Positions 25,029-39,414 of a stretch of DNA of 64,000 nt are shown here, one piece after another (the stretch's first letter is position 1; each line of letters starts with the position of its first letter). This stretch comes from Progne subis subis (Eukaryota > Chordata > Aves > Passeriformes > Hirundinidae): NCBI GenBank assembly GCA_022316685.1, contig JAKJHU010000046.1, positions 6,547,001-6,611,000 of the forward strand. The letters run 5' to 3'. The position numbers and the translations under genes are program-made. The notes under the pieces are model-generated. The model ran no database searches and had not been told where the DNA came from. It saw only the letters and a list, made by a program, of their open reading frames with translations.

Positions 25029-27639
25029 CGCCGTGCGCGCCCTGCGAGCGGGGGCCGGGGCGGGGGCGGGCCGGGCCGCGGTGCCTCACCGCATCGGAAT
25101 GCGGGCCCGCGCCCCCCGCCCCGCAGCGCCCCGGGCGCGCCGAGGAGCGCGGGAAGCGCGGCCGCGCTCCGGAGCGGCCCGAGCAGCGCAGCCCGTCCCC
25201 GTGCCTCGCCCCGCGGCATCTCCGGGGACAGCGCGGAGCCTGGGGAGGGCAGGGGAGCGCGGCGTGGTTTCATCGGCGCTGCGGGACGACGCAGCGGTGC
25301 GCCTCTGCCTGCGATTTTTTTCCATAAGTACTAGAAGGAAAAGAGTAAAGTTCCAGATTAAAAGAACCATTCTCGATTTTTAAACTGGCGAGAGTTAGCT
25401 GCAGCTAACACGGGTTTGTTTAGGACGTTTTTTATGTGAAGGGCACCAATTCTCATAACAAAGGTATGCGGGGATTCCGTCCCAGTGTGCGACTATAAAA
25501 CTTACAGTTCATTTATTTCATTCTCTTTGAAAGCAAGGAGCTAACTCATCGTACCATTTTACATTGTACTATTTACATTATACTATCACTTGAAAATCAC
25601 ATCTATCCTATTCTACGTATTCTACTTTGCTACCTGAGCAAACATTCATCACCTCATTGCAATAATTATCTCCTGAGCACAATACGAGAGTATTGATGTC
25701 CTGTAGATAGTAATAACAGTGGAGAAAGTCTGTTAGCAAATACTCTATTCAACAAATACATCAAAAAAGCCAGTGAAGTTACCCACTGAGAAGTTACATA
25801 TTTTCAAACAGTTTTTAGGTTGTTATTTGGATTTTTAAAACAAATTAGGTCAGGTAGAGTGTGTTATGTATTTATTCACTTAATAATTCCTGGCTTTACA
25901 TTTATTCTCTATTCTGTGTCTTTCCATGGCTTACAGGTTCTGATTATTAGAACAGAGAGGAAAATACATCCACCATAGGAAAGCACCTTGATCTTTTTAG
26001 CAGAATACCATCTAAATAATTTATTGCTTAGGAGACATGAGACATGGTCAGTCTGAACTAATTTAGGTAATTAACTTGCAATATTGATCATTATATACTG
26101 AGTACATATGGGATAAAATCCAGGTCCTGCAGAAATTTTAACATTCCCATTGCCTCCAGCGTGGCCTGGATTTCATCCACTGCATATAGCATCCAAAAAA
26201 TGCCATAAGACAATATTTTGCAAAAATTGAAATTGGAGTAGTGAATCTTTTCCAACTCGTGTTTTGTGCGATCTGTGTATTTTTCAGTATTTTCATATAT
26301 TCAGAGCCTGAATATTGGCTCAAATACATTCAATTAATAATATTCTAGTGTACACTATAACTTGTGTCAGTTGCTTCATAACAAGTCATGCAATGGATTT
26401 TCAGCTCTACAACAGTGACAATGAATTATTCTCCAAACACACAGGCAACACCAACCTTTCCATGGATTTTTTTTTTCCAGTTCCTCTCTGATTTTCCATT
26501 TGTTTTAAAGAGTGCAGGAAAGTTGCTATCCCATTATTCCAGGATATCCTTGACTTGCCAAAAACACATCTGTCTTCAGGCACGTATCAATGGGCCAACT
26601 TAGCACACCAAGGATCAGTAACAAGCTCGAGGTATTTGTTGCATTAAGGATTTTATTCTTGAGATCTAGCTCCTCACCAAGACTTCTTGTTTCATCAAGA
26701 TACTGGATGATTATTTAATAACAGATTTTTGAACACTGTGAAAGCTACACATCAGATATGACAGTGAGAGGTGCTCTCTATAAAAAAAACTAGATGCTCT
26801 TTTTCTCTGGGATGATGTTTGCTTCTCTGAAACTGTAGGAAAGAAGAAATTATATCAAGAAGCTGCAGGACTGCTCTTTTCCTAAAATGTGTTTATGCAA
26901 TTAATTTCTCATCCCTGCTACCAAGCATTGCAGGACGAGAAAATTTTGAATATGAAGCAATACTGGTGTCTAGATATATGTAATAAAGTTGCTGCAAGCA
27001 GACCTACTTGGGAAGAAGCTCATTTCCTTGGTGACAAATTGGAAAGCTGCTGTTAGAATATTAGCCAGGACATCTCTCCCTGGTTGTACACACAATGGAA
27101 GTGACTCAAAAAAAGTCACGTCCCTTTCTTCAAATTTGTTCCCAAGGTGGGGGAATTCTGCAGGCAGCCAGAATTCCACTTTCTCTGGGGGACTCCTACA
27201 TCTGAGCTTTGCAGAAGTGGATTCGTAGTAAACTGGCAACCTCAACGTTATACAGATGAAGAAAGGTGTTTTTGTTTTTTTTTTTTTTTGCTGGACTTGA
27301 CTCATGGGTCATGGTTTCTTTTTAACATTCTCAGCCAAGCAGAGAGCCTTGAGAATGCTTCAGTTTTCTCTCTCATTGTACATCAGTGAGATGTTCTCAT
27401 GGGAACTGTTAGTCATCACTTCATACTCGACTGCTCCATCAGGCCTGGTGATACAGAAAGACAACACATCCAGCTCAAATAAAGTGTTTATAGGTAGAGA
27501 AAAAATACAGTACTTCCAGAAAATATTGACAGTGTCTCACAGACTTCTACCAACCATGCATTTTGGAGTTTGGGTTACAGAATTGATTTAGAGATGAACT
27601 TCACAGTGATTCATAAATATTAAATTCCACACATTCCCG

Positions 27640-27790
27640 TCAGATGGTATTATTCACATTATACAGATGGGGAAACTAAAGCAATGTGAGTTTACTTGAG
27701 CAATTTTCCCATCAGGAAAAAAAGTACAGTGGTAGCATCAGTACTCAAGAATACCTGGCTTGTTTTCTGCACACAGTCTGAACTACGCCT
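27640..27790 (-). mobile_element. MIR-like SINE relic
   Basis: The plus strand reads ATTCACATTATACAGATGGG followed by GAAACTAAAGC, then a diverged run ending near CTCAAGAATACCTGGCT. This follows the reverse complement of the MIR core and tail (mammalian form: TTTTACAGATGGGGAAACTGAGGC). The copy is old and eroded, and I judged its boundaries by eye. An L2-type tail could look similar. Confidence 0.5.
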
Positions 27791-30700
27791 AAACTCTGCA
27801 GTATAATCTACAAAGGAATATTTTAATCGTGGTATTATATAGCAATATTTTCAAACAATTTATTTAACAAATTACACAAAACACTTAAAATATGATTTTA
27901 ATTAAAAAAAAAAAAAAAATAGCCAATAGGTTTTTCCATGGGCTTTGCTCCAAAATTCACCCTTTAGCTAGGACTAAAGAAAAGCATGCACACTTGCACA
28001 AATGCAAACAGACATTCTAAAAGAAAATTAGAAACACATGAAAATAAGGATTGAGAATGTGTTCTTAACTGCACTCTGGTTTCAGTACAGCAAAATCGTC
28101 ATTGCTTTACTAATGGATGGGCAGTTTTCTTGTGAGGAAACACACAAGCTTTATCTGCAATTATTTCCTTGCTTCCCAAGAAACCAATTATCATTCTACA
28201 GAAGTACAGCCCATGGAGGCAGGGTATCGCAGCTCTCTCTGTAAAGCTCAGCCCTGCTTCAGTCATAAAGGGATTCTGCCCCATGAAAACAGTTCTTACA
28301 GAAAGGCAGTTTCACTTAAGACAATTATTTTACTAAGAAACCTATTTTGAGGCTGTTTGTGATTGCTAGAGAAATAATCCCAACCAGTACAACTTCTGTA
28401 TTGACTCAAAATAACAAATAATTAATAAATTAATAAGACAAACTACTTGAATTCAGAAATTGTTTTTAAATTATTAACACGGGACTGGAGGTCTCTTATG
28501 AAGTCTGCTATTCTACAAATATTCCAGAAGCTTTGTAATTTTATTTCAAACTTAATGTTACTTTATGTGATGTGAGGTTGGTTTTGCCTGACTATTATAA
28601 CCATCAGCAGTCATGGAGGCAATTCTGAAAGTCCAATGAACTAGCTCAAAGACTTTCTGACAAGTGGGGGGGGAGGGGGGAAGGTAAAAAAAAGCTGAAA
28701 CAATGAGCTTTGGAATTGATATCAGCTGTTTGACTTTCAAATCATTAATAAAGTCATCCCCCAATCAGTCTTTGAAAGAGATATAAAAGGTTTTGTAGTA
28801 AACTTGAAAAAAGCTCACACACTTTTTTCAATCTCTAGGAGAGAGCATTTCTGCTAAGGATAATTAGTTGCAAATATGAATAATAGCATTATCATTTTTT
28901 TGGCTATACAAGTTTTAGTCTGAGAGATTTCATATTTCAATGAAGTAGCCCCTGATGTAGATCTCAAAGAGAGCCTTTTATGTGTTAAGTGTATTCCCAT
29001 TGTATAACTTAGCTATGTTTTTAGTATGCCATTATTTTATGATGTTAAGTTAGAGACTACATTAGAATACAGGTCCTCAAAACATTGGAGTGATAACTCT
29101 TGTTTATTTCATATTACATTTCAGGGACAATGGAAGCCAAAGTAGTAATACTAGTAATTGAATAAAGTTACTTTTTTTTTTTTTTTTTTTTTAATTGGAT
29201 ACTGTACCATAATTTTCTGCTGAAAAAACCCAGAAGATGGAAAATACATAGCTATTAGTTGATTAATCCATGAGAATTTGGGGGTTAATATAAGTATTAG
29301 TGATTTTAAAGTGGCAAGTAACTAGCACTTTCATTCCACATCAAATTACAGAGCCATGATGAAAGTATATAGAGAAGCCTGCTTTATTACTTTCCCCATA
29401 TACTCTTGAAGTTCCTCAAATACACAGTAAAATCCTTAATGCATTTATAATGATAAAATGTGTTGCTTCTTGCATAAAATTACATAGTCCAACCAGAATG
29501 GATTATTGTCCTGAGCATCTCAACAATAAAGCCTGATTTATCTAATCTATTACATGTATTTGTCTTTGTTTGATGCCATTAACTCTTGAAGTTCACCCAA
29601 TTAATGGTATTGAACACTAGCTCTAGGCTTGTTTCTCCTGACTGAAATCTTCAAGGGAGCTTCACCAAAAGGTAGTTCTTCTATTGTGTCACGATCGTGT
29701 CTTTAGTTTGAATACTAAATTATCACTGCACTCAGATTCCCTTCACGTGCAAAGCAACAAACTGCCTGACTTGCCCCTTTAAACAAGCAGTCAAGACAAT
29801 GAGTTATTCATATAATAAATTATAAAACCTGTATTGTCTTTAATGCTCATGCCTAAACAACAACCAGTCTCAGGTTAATCTAATATTAACCCCATTCAGT
29901 TTCTTTACTGGCAACCTGCCATAGTATACATTTGACCAAATGCAAGGACCAACACAAGAATTTGTTTAGGTAACCAATCAGAACACTTAAAGTCATAAGA
30001 TATTTTAACTGTTTTTCTTTTAATAGTTAAAAAACACGGGTGTCAACACAATGGGCAATCATATTAGAAAATGTAATTACCCAGTATGTTAGTATTTTTC
30101 TCTTCTTAGTGTTAAGGTACTCCATGTTGGGTGATTCCAAGTATGCTCTACGTAAAAAGTGAACCTCAAAATCTTGTCGTGTTTTCACTGTGCAGTATAA
30201 TTTCACTGTGTAGTGTAATGCAGTTTTAATGCAGCATTACATTAACAGGCTATTTGGAAAGGGAAATAAAGTAAAATCTTTTAGTGCTGTAACAGCACCT
30301 ATGTTTTAGCCTGGTAAGCACATCAAGGCTTTGCTGAAATTGATAATAGGTAAGTAAATAATAATCTAATGTTTTCTACAAAGTCAGGCTGACTGATTAT
30401 GTGTTGAATATATGAGAGCATGGGAATGCTTGTGGTTAATAGTTCTTCAGAAATAAGCATTTATGACCAGGACTTTCCACGAAAAAAGCCAGACAATCAG
30501 ACTGCAAAAAGGGTGATCACTATTTTGCTCTTTGCTCATTTAATTAAAAAAAGGATATTAACTTTGCAGTATCTATTACAGTCTTCTCCCCAAAAAGGGA
30601 ACATTATTATTGATTTTACTGTAAATCCTAAAAATACGTATTTTACAATCCACTTGTAAAGTTCTAGTAATAAATATTTAAAGGAAAAAATATTGCCTTG

Positions 30701-33700
30701 TTCCATTGTCACATCAGTGCACATAATTTCACAGCTAGTCCTGAACAACACAATTTTATGTAACCTTAAATACAACAGAGCTTTAGTAAAATGTTTTTTT
30801 TTCTTTTATAATAGAACTAAAATAAACTTCGGCTTCTGTTTTATGTGCCAGTTGAGATTCTCTGCAGTAATTCCTTCCACATCTGCTCTGCAGCTTTCAG
30901 GTTTATAAAAGCAGCATCTCCCAATTTCCTTTCAACAAGATATCCACAGTCTGTGTTTTATAGACATGTTGGTACAGTTTAACATGGAGTCACTAATTAC
31001 AACTTGGAGTCATATATATGCTAAGGCAAAGAATATAAATACTTGTGGTTATGAGGCATTTAATACTGAAAATCCCAGACAATCTACTCAAAAATTCTTC
31101 AAAGTGTGATAAAACACCCAAAAAGTACACCTGAAATTATCATGAAAGTCATAAAATCAAGATTGAGACTTAAAGGAAAAATATAATAAAACTATACATA
31201 AGCACCACCAGATTCTAAACTAATGAGCCACAATCACGCGCAGAAAAGTTACCAAGAAGATTGTGACAGCAAAACTGCTGCTAAAGAATCAAATGGTTTG
31301 TGAATGGGGCTGGTATGGAAACATCCTCTTAAAACATTTGTCCAAAACAAATTTCTAGGATTTCTGAAGACAGTACAGTGTTCATATCTCCTGCTTTCAA
31401 ATTTCTCGGTTGCCAGTGTATTGTAAATGTGATTGGCTTTCCAGCGAGTCCACTGACGGGAGCATTTGAGGGGAAAGAGAGCAAAAGATCACCTCATACC
31501 AGATTAATCTTCACCATATGCAGGATCAGAGTTGTGCAGTGTCCTGACTGATCTGTAGTGCTGTATTTCCTTTTCAACACACACCCAGTACGCCTGTCCC
31601 CCTGCGAGTACAACCAGAACAGCTCCCATTGCTTCCACCTCTGAGAGATGACACTGTAAGCACAACTGAAAGGAGCTGCTGTTCTTTACAGCAAATTGGA
31701 TGTAAGCACGGTAATGATCTATGTAAAAATTTGGGGGCCTAAAACATATCCATTAAGCTCTAGAAAAAGAGATGTAGGTTGCAATTTCAGAAAGTGCAGT
31801 GCAACCCTTCGTGCTTCTGTCTAGAAGTTCCTAATGCTTTAAAAACATTGAAGTGAGAGAAATGAAATGTGTATAATACCTTTTCATTAATTACCTACCT
31901 GGAACATATTTCCAACTGTGCATATGAAAGAGGAAATCTGTCTTGTCATAAAGATCTGTAAAGACTGCAAAAATGCTTTCAATCCTGAAATGAAGTTCTA
32001 AATATCCAAGGAGACAAAAGGCAAATCAGAAAAACATGATACAAAAATATCTGTGGGCACCAGAGAATTTGGAAAGACCAGAATCCTCTGGAAAATTTTA
32101 AAGAGCAGAATCAAACTGGCAATATATTTTTCTTGAGGAAAACAGTGTTTAAGTTTCTTGATCAAAACTGACATCTAGAGAGCTACTGGCTAAAACAAAG
32201 TATGTCCACCACCTCAAGGTTTCCAGGTTTAAAAAAAGGCATAGTAAAGAAATAGAAATGTGGATATAAGTCTAGTTTTCCCTTTTTTTTTTTTTTTTTC
32301 CCATGCTAATAATGGGATACTGGCTGCTGAAGCAAGCAACATGCTGTCAAGGGTATTCTTATATAATCAGCAGAGAACAAACTGTTCCTTCTCATCCTTA
32401 AATCTGTACCCAATCACACAGACAGGCTTCAGTGGGACAGCTTCACCACAGAGAACTTGCCAGTGAGAGAACAAAGACTTCCCCCCAGACTTTTCCTTTC
32501 CCTTTTCTCCCTCTTCTCTCCCCCTCCTAAGAGCACAGGAGATACAAGAGGCTGTTCTGTAAAGCTGTGTCAAGGTGATTTATGACAGACATTGAAATTA
32601 AAATTTACAAGTCTTGTTGATGCAAAAAATATGGTTAATCTGTAAAGTTTATTGCTTGTCTTAATATATGCATATGAGCATGTGTATATTTCACACCTTT
32701 CTTCCTTCCTTGAAAAAACAACATAACTGTGCTGATAACATCAGAAATTGAAATTAGCCATCTTTTTTGCCAACTAAGAAGTAACAAACTGCAAAGGCAA
32801 TACAGCTACGTGGTTCTGGCAGGTAAAGCAGAAAAGGGAGATACACCACATAAGCAAACGAGGCTTCTGAGGAAGAAAAGGCTGTCCTGCTCCTTGCAGT
32901 CCCCCCATGCAAGATTTCAGATTGCAGTATTTTGTTATCACTCTCCATTTTTAATAATGGAAAAAATGTTTTGTCATATGGCAAGAATAAAGAATATCAG
33001 CTAAGTGTTTTCATATGGACTCCCTACATACATTACTACAAATAGCAGAACATAGGGTTTTATTCAAATTACATAAAGATGACGTTTAATGAAGCAATTC
33101 AACACACATCTTTTACAAGGCATGGATTAACATGAAGTAATGCTGGCAAAGTAAAAAAAAACCCAGAACAACAGAATCAGGTTTACTTTTTAAAGGCTAT
33201 CAGCTTTTTCTTTCATTTCCAGATCAAAACCCAATAGCGACTGAACAATTTTTATGGTAATATAAACATAATAATATGTTTTATGTAATGAAGTACTAAC
33301 AGGAAAACAAGAAAGTCAATATTAATATCTAATTCACAGTGCACTGTATTTTTATAAAATAAAATGGATTTGCCACGTAGCCTTTCCAAATAATATTAAA
33401 AAGGTTTTTCTCTTCTCTACCATTACTCAGCTTCCCAAAAACTGTCCAGTGTAACAGAGCCAGTTAACACCAGCAAAAAATACTCCAGCCAACCTTCCAA
33501 TGGAAAACATGTTGACAAGTATTTTTTCTAGCTCACTGCAGTACTTAGCCGTGCCACCTCCTCCCTTTCTAATATTTCTCTCCCTTAATTTAAGTTGATA
33601 CAACCTTTCCCAACTCCATCAGGCTTTAGGCACAGGATGGTTCATCTGTGCTCAAAAGCTTGCACAACTTCCTTATTTAATCAGCTGCTCTGGCTGAAGA

Positions 33701-36700
33701 GGCTCCTCCAGCACACCTGCTCCTGTCCATAGCCCTGGGCTGGGGTGACCAGAGCAACAGTTACTGGGAAACCCTGGCATTGGAAATATTTGGCAGTAGG
33801 GCCTGGGCACGAGGTACTGGATGATGAATAATGCCTCCCTGCCTCAGCACCCACACCAAGAACCTGCTCAAAATTACACAGGGGTCTCACCCCAGCCCCA
33901 AAATAAAGGGTGGAACAGAAATATTTCTTAAATCCCCCAGCCAAACAGGATAAAAACAGAGCAACAAGGTCAACTGCTCAGACAGCATAAGTGCTCTGTT
34001 TCTGTGCAACATTAGAACCAGTAGCCTAAATTCATCCTAGCCCACCACAACTTGCCACAAAGAATTTAACAGTAAGAATGTATTTGTTATCCCTTCCTTT
34101 TTATTTTTTTTTTTAATAATAAGAATGTTTAGGACACATGCTACATATCCAGACTGCATCATACCCAGTACCATCATTACTGATCAGATGGCCAATCTCA
34201 TTACAAGATCCCTGCCAACACACTGATGTTCACATGAAGGGAGCAGAGCCTCTCTCCTTGCTCCCTAAAATTTCAGAGAGCCTTGCCAAAGTCCTCCAGC
34301 ACCATCTAGAATCTTTTGCTGTAGGGGGTGCAGGTTACAGTTTAAAACATCAAGAGAAAAGTGTTTAAGAGATTATTCAAGAGTCTGCTAAGCAGTATTC
34401 TCTGTAGTCAATAAAATGCTTCAATAGCATTTGGAATCCAACTAAAATTTAATATTTACACATTGAAATTTGCATACTTTTAATGTCTAGATCCGTGCAT
34501 TTAGTTTTTCAAGAGGATTTAATCCTAGATCCTAAGGAATAAATGAAGAAAGATAGCCCCACCTGCTGACAGAACAGTCACAGTACAGAGGGAAAATGAA
34601 CTTACTGGCTGGCTAGAAAAGACGCGTTTTCTTTCCACCTCTTTCATACACACCCCAAAACCACTTTATTCCAGCATTGCAAGACCTCAAATCTCATTTT
34701 CCCTTTGCTCAGCAGGTAGACTTAGCTGAAAAATCAGCTTGTTATCCTTTCTAGAATTCACTGCTCCTTGTCAGAGTAATGCGCAAATTACTGTAGTGTC
34801 AGAAAATACAGTTGCATAAAAGCTACTTGAAGGACAATCAACTGAAATCTATTTGAAGAGTTCACCTGCATCTCATGTACTTCTTCCTGTGCTCAGGACT
34901 GTAAGAACACTTTATCAAATCAATAAAGTGCAGTGCTCATAAGTATTTTGCAACTTCAGTGAAGTTTGTTTTCCAATAATGGAAAGAATGCTTTTTAATT
35001 TGAAATACTTTGATCTCTTTTTTTTGTTGTTGTTGGCTTTTTTTGTGTGTGTAAATAGCAAAATTCTGTAATTTTGTTTCAAAAGTTTTATCTAGTAAGA
35101 GCCTTTGTCCCTTATGCTATGTCACTAATCATTTCTAAATAGATTTTCATACTATCCCAAAAGCTCTTTTTCTCCCCCTTTCTTCAAAGCCTAAATTTCT
35201 ATCTATTAGATTAGCTGTTGCAAAGAACACACAGAACTTCCAAGAGAAAGTGGAAAAGTTCCTTTCAACAATAATCTTCCTTTGCCTATACCCGGCACAG
35301 TTAGATATCTCAGAAGTACCTTGCTTTTCCTTCATTTTAAAGCATGTGAAACAGAGACAAGTTGTCCTATAAATACAGAGTGAAGAGGATGCTGGATAGA
35401 CATTGCCAGTAATTCCCCACGATGTAACTCATAGACCCTCATCTGTTTTTCCCAAAATTACACCCAGAAAAAAAAATTTGTCACCTCCTCTCAAAGTTCT
35501 CAAGTACAAGCTTGAGAAGTCCACTTCTGTTATCTTCTGCTCCTATAAGAACTGACAACACTGCTGTAAGGATAATAAAAATTAGCAATCTTTCTGTAAT
35601 ACTTAGTAAATATAATTTTTTTCCCTCTTTAGTAAAAAATTAATTATTAACACACAAGATAATGGGAAGCACTGGGATGAATTAAGTATCACCTTGTGAC
35701 AAATGGGACAAGAGTTGAATTACAATCATGATACACAGTAATAAAACCAAACAAAAAAAAAATCCACAGAAAAAGACTGCCATTTGGACATGGGAAAATT
35801 GAACTTTACTGATCTGTCAATGCTACAGTGTTTCCAGTTAAGGAATTAATGTATGGAAGTTGATGAAGCTTTGTTTTGACACTAGCTTGCTGCAAGGCAT
35901 AAAAAGTGATGCAGCATGATATAATATTAGCAGAATTTGATGCCTATGTTCATGTTTACTAGGGACTATTTAAGTTTTACAATCAATGCATTCATTTATA
36001 TTCCACTAATCAATACAAAACCAGAGATTAATTCTTCAGGATCATTTTATTAGCAATGAGGAACATAAATCTCTTATGAAAATACTCTTAACATTTCAAT
36101 ATATAAGAATTATCTATAAAAATATACTACTAAATAACAAAGCCAGTAACTTCTACAAAACCTTTAATTCAACAAATATTTAACAATTTATAGGACATGG
36201 CAAAAACCCTTTAATTAACGCTGAGGGTATTTTTACCCCCTTTTTGTCGAACAATAATTCACATAACATACGAAACTACTCATTCTGATATACAGAAGTT
36301 ATCACCATAGAATATGTGTGCTCCTTCCTGAAGTCACCTGCATCTGCAGGAACATAAAGCCACAACTTGTCTTTGGATGGATAGGCAGTTATGACCCCAA
36401 AAGCATTCTGCTGGCAGCTGCAATGTCCTGCTGAAGTCAGTGTTCACACCTGCTGTCAGCACGGCCAACACTGAATCCATACAGGGACAGAGACAATGTT
36501 TTTATTAACCTTGTGGGGCTGATGCCACAGATGAGTCTGCCATGGAAATCATGGCTAGAGAACTAAAAAACAGACTCTTCCTGGTTATTTCCTTGCTAGC
36601 CGCTAGTTACCAAGGAAATAACTATGAAAGAAGCTGCCTCCCTAGAAATAAACCTTTCAACAGCTCTTATACAAAAGCTCAAGGAAGAAAATATCATGGG

Positions 36701-39004
36701 AGTTGTTGTTTATTTTAAATTATGATCAAGGAAAGTATGATCCATTTTGTCATTACTAATTATGGGAAGCACCATCTTGAACTTTTTGGAATTGGGAATC
36801 TGTTTTCAGAATAAAAATTACACATTTAACTAGGAATAACACCTGTTGAGGTTACTTCATGCCTGGTGTTAGACAAATGCCATTTTAATTATATAGACCG
36901 CCCTCATCTACACAGAGAGCTTGGCAAATTCTTGGTGTAGATTTATTTAAAAGCCCTTATTTAAAGGGCTTTTAGAGCATACTTTAAACAACCAACTTAA
37001 CCTGAAAGAAATTGGCTGCTGCACGACGACAGTACAAAGCCCATCAGCTTTCTACAGAAGAGTTGGATACATAAGGCTTTAAGGCTACAAAGTCCCACTG
37101 AACACCACCAGCAATTAGTGTCTTGCATAGTAAAGAATGTATGAACCAAAGTTATGATGCATCAGTAACAGCTAAATCTTTTTATCCCTGTTTCTGTGCA
37201 AAATAACCAGTAATTAATTATACCTGTTTCTATTCAGAATCCATGGAAATCAGAACATTGAATGAATATGTTGAAATTCAAGAGAAACTTAACGTTATAA
37301 CAAAGCAACTGCAACGCAACAATATTCCATCGTATTACACAGGAAGGAGTTTCTATTAGAATGGTATATTTATCCAACTTTAAAGTAAAGATCACAACAG
37401 GACAATACAGACAATGAACATCAATATATTTCTGACTCAAAGCTCAGAAAAATAACTTTTGACCCTGAGAAACTTGCTGTATTAAAAAGCTAAAAAAGAC
37501 CAGAATCTAAAAAAATAAAGGCTCAGCCAGTCTTGTTTCAGATTTTCAAACTGTTAAGCTTTGAAGAAAAATTCTACTATCCTGAAAGAAATTTTAAAAA
37601 ATGTTTTCAATTAAAAATCTCCAGCATTTCATGGTATCCACACTTTTGTAGTTTCATTATCTTTAAGGCTTGCAACTAATAGGTTTTCAGCCTATATTTG
37701 AGAGGAAGAAAAATTTTAAAATTGAGGTGGTTGAACAACTTAAAGCTCAAATGTCTTTCATTCCAAGCATCATGTAGAAAAGCCAGTAACAGAAACTAGC
37801 TTGTCATGCTTTATGGATAGAGAAGCCCTAGTCAAGTCCTTCATTCTCATTCCAGTTAAACAGTTCCCTAAAAGATCTATCAAAATTGAAACTATGTTCC
37901 AAAACATACATCCTCCAACATAGGTTCTGGTTTAGATTAGTATTTTAACAACTTAAATATTTAGCAAGGTTTAAGAACAGCAAGAGCAAATAAGCAGATG
38001 AAGCCATAAGGAAACCCTGTATGTTTGAACAAAGGAAAAAAACCAATAATCTAGGGGTTTGGGCACAAGAAATATATTGAAAGAGTTTCCCCTAGAACTT
38101 GAGACAAAAATTACAAACAACTATACCTAGATGTTGATTTTGGTCATGTAGCATACTTTCTACGTTTACTTATGTGTTAAGGGCAAGTAAACAATCCTTT
38201 CTCCAGTAACCTGTTCTTCTCTACTAAGCATAAACAAGATTCATTGAAATCATACGAACTAAAGAAGCTTTTCAACGTAAGCTTCCATATAATTTTTACT
38301 CTGACCTGACAAAGCACCATTCATACACTGTAACTTCAACTATTAACTAATTCTACTTCCTAATGTTTTTATACTGTCATCAAGTTTAGGCTACTCTGAT
38401 TTTGCCCTCTCCAACAACCTTACTAAAAAGATATGTACTGGACCAGCTCCCAGGGGTAGCTCATCACATAACCACATAAGCATTGTGCCAAGAGTAGAGA
38501 CCAGGGCTAGCTGACAATCTAAGTTTGCATCAATGTGAACTGCTTTGGAACCACACCTTTATAAGCTGCAATTCAAACACATGCATATTACACATGAAGT
38601 GAAGCAGTAAAAAATGCAGTCTGTTTTCCTTCCTTCCTCTGAAAGCTGTTGCTCAATGGCAGTGATGGTTAAGCAGCAGAAAAATCAATCCCAGTTCAGT
38701 TTCAAGTATTAAGCAAAAAGGGTGCCAAACCAGAATTTTATTATTATTATGTGAGGCTTTTAAGAGACAGTAAAGCAGTTTTCCTGGCCTTGTCAGCAGT
38801 AGCTGAGCTTCAGCATTCAGGAAAAGCAGAGAACAGACAGCTGTAAGCAGGAACCAATTCTACCACTCAAATGGTGGGTGAGAATCTTCTCATATCCGTT
38901 AACACATTCAGATTCAGCGTGCAGATTTTACCTACAGAAACTTTGACAAAGACAGATCCTCATATCCAGATACATGGAAAAGATTTTTCTGTGAGGTAAT
39001 GAAA

Positions 39005-39250
39005 AACACCTGAAGGACAACTCAATGACTGGTCGCAGGCAGCATGGCTTCATGAATGGCAAGTCTTGATTGTCAAACCTGATTTCCTTCTACTACAGGG
39101 TAGCCCACCTAGTCAGTCTAGGAAAGCCAGGACACAATCTTTTTGGACTTCAGCAGAGCTTTTGATACTGTCACAGCATCCTTCAGGACAAAGTGTCCAG
39201 CACACAGCTGGAGAACTTTATTACATGATAGGTGAGCAACTGACCAAGTG
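39005..39250 (+). mobile_element. CR1 LINE reverse-transcriptase relic
   Basis: Translated on the plus strand, this shows QHGFMNGKS, then SNLISFYYRVAHLV, then after a frame change LFLDFSRAFDTV, and finally remnants of the SxxLLDKMSSTQL block. These are consecutive blocks of the CR1 non-LTR retrotransposon reverse transcriptase. Stops and at least one frameshift make it dead. It is an internal fragment lacking the 3' tail. CR1 is the dominant LINE family of birds and reptiles, which supports the taxonomic call. Confidence 0.85.
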
Positions 39251-39356
39251 ACCTTAGCAACTCCTCGTAAGTCTGAAAACCTCCTCAAGATACAAAAGAC
39301 CAAAGAAAGATTCAAGTTAAAACTTTCTTTAAACTTTACAAGTTTTAGACAAGAGA

Positions 39357-39414
39357 CAATCTGAACATTATGTACTTTTGAGACAAGACCCTAAAGTACA
39401 TAATGTTCAGATTG
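39357..39414. repeat. Perfect 22-bp inverted repeat with 14-base loop
   Basis: The left arm at 39357-39378 and right arm at 39393-39414 are exact reverse complements (CAATCTGAACATTATG... against ...CATAATGTTCAGATTG) around the loop TGAGACAAGACCCT. It lies about 100 bp right of the CR1 relic. No target-site duplication or known MITE ends are visible. Confidence 0.95.

Larger units (their letters stand above)
23790..25320 (-). promoter_or_regulatory. PLCE1: CpG island, probable PLCE1 promoter
   Basis: Base composition changes abruptly from AT-rich to very GC-rich with dense CpG, peaking at 24100-25260, and returns to AT-rich after about 25320. GC boxes (GGGGCGGGG type) occur near 25050-25070, and there is a palindromic AP-1/MARE site at 24597-24611. 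A strong minus-strand donor (GGGAG|GTAAGA) at 24927 marks the end of an exon transcribed leftward, towards the PLCE1 start exon 23.8 kb away. No competing gene is visible on that strand. The large open frames in all six frames here follow from GC richness. A divergent rightward transcript is possible but has no splice or coding support. Confidence 0.75.

Noticed and set aside
24605..25383. Open frames of 222 and 253 codons in the first CpG island
   Set aside because: Same compositional effect. The minus-strand frame ignores the strong donor at 24927 and is not in the frame that joins PLCE1.
28666..28680. G-rich run as a G-quadruplex
   Set aside because: Only two G runs separated by one A. 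It could fold in principle, but there is nothing around it to suggest function.
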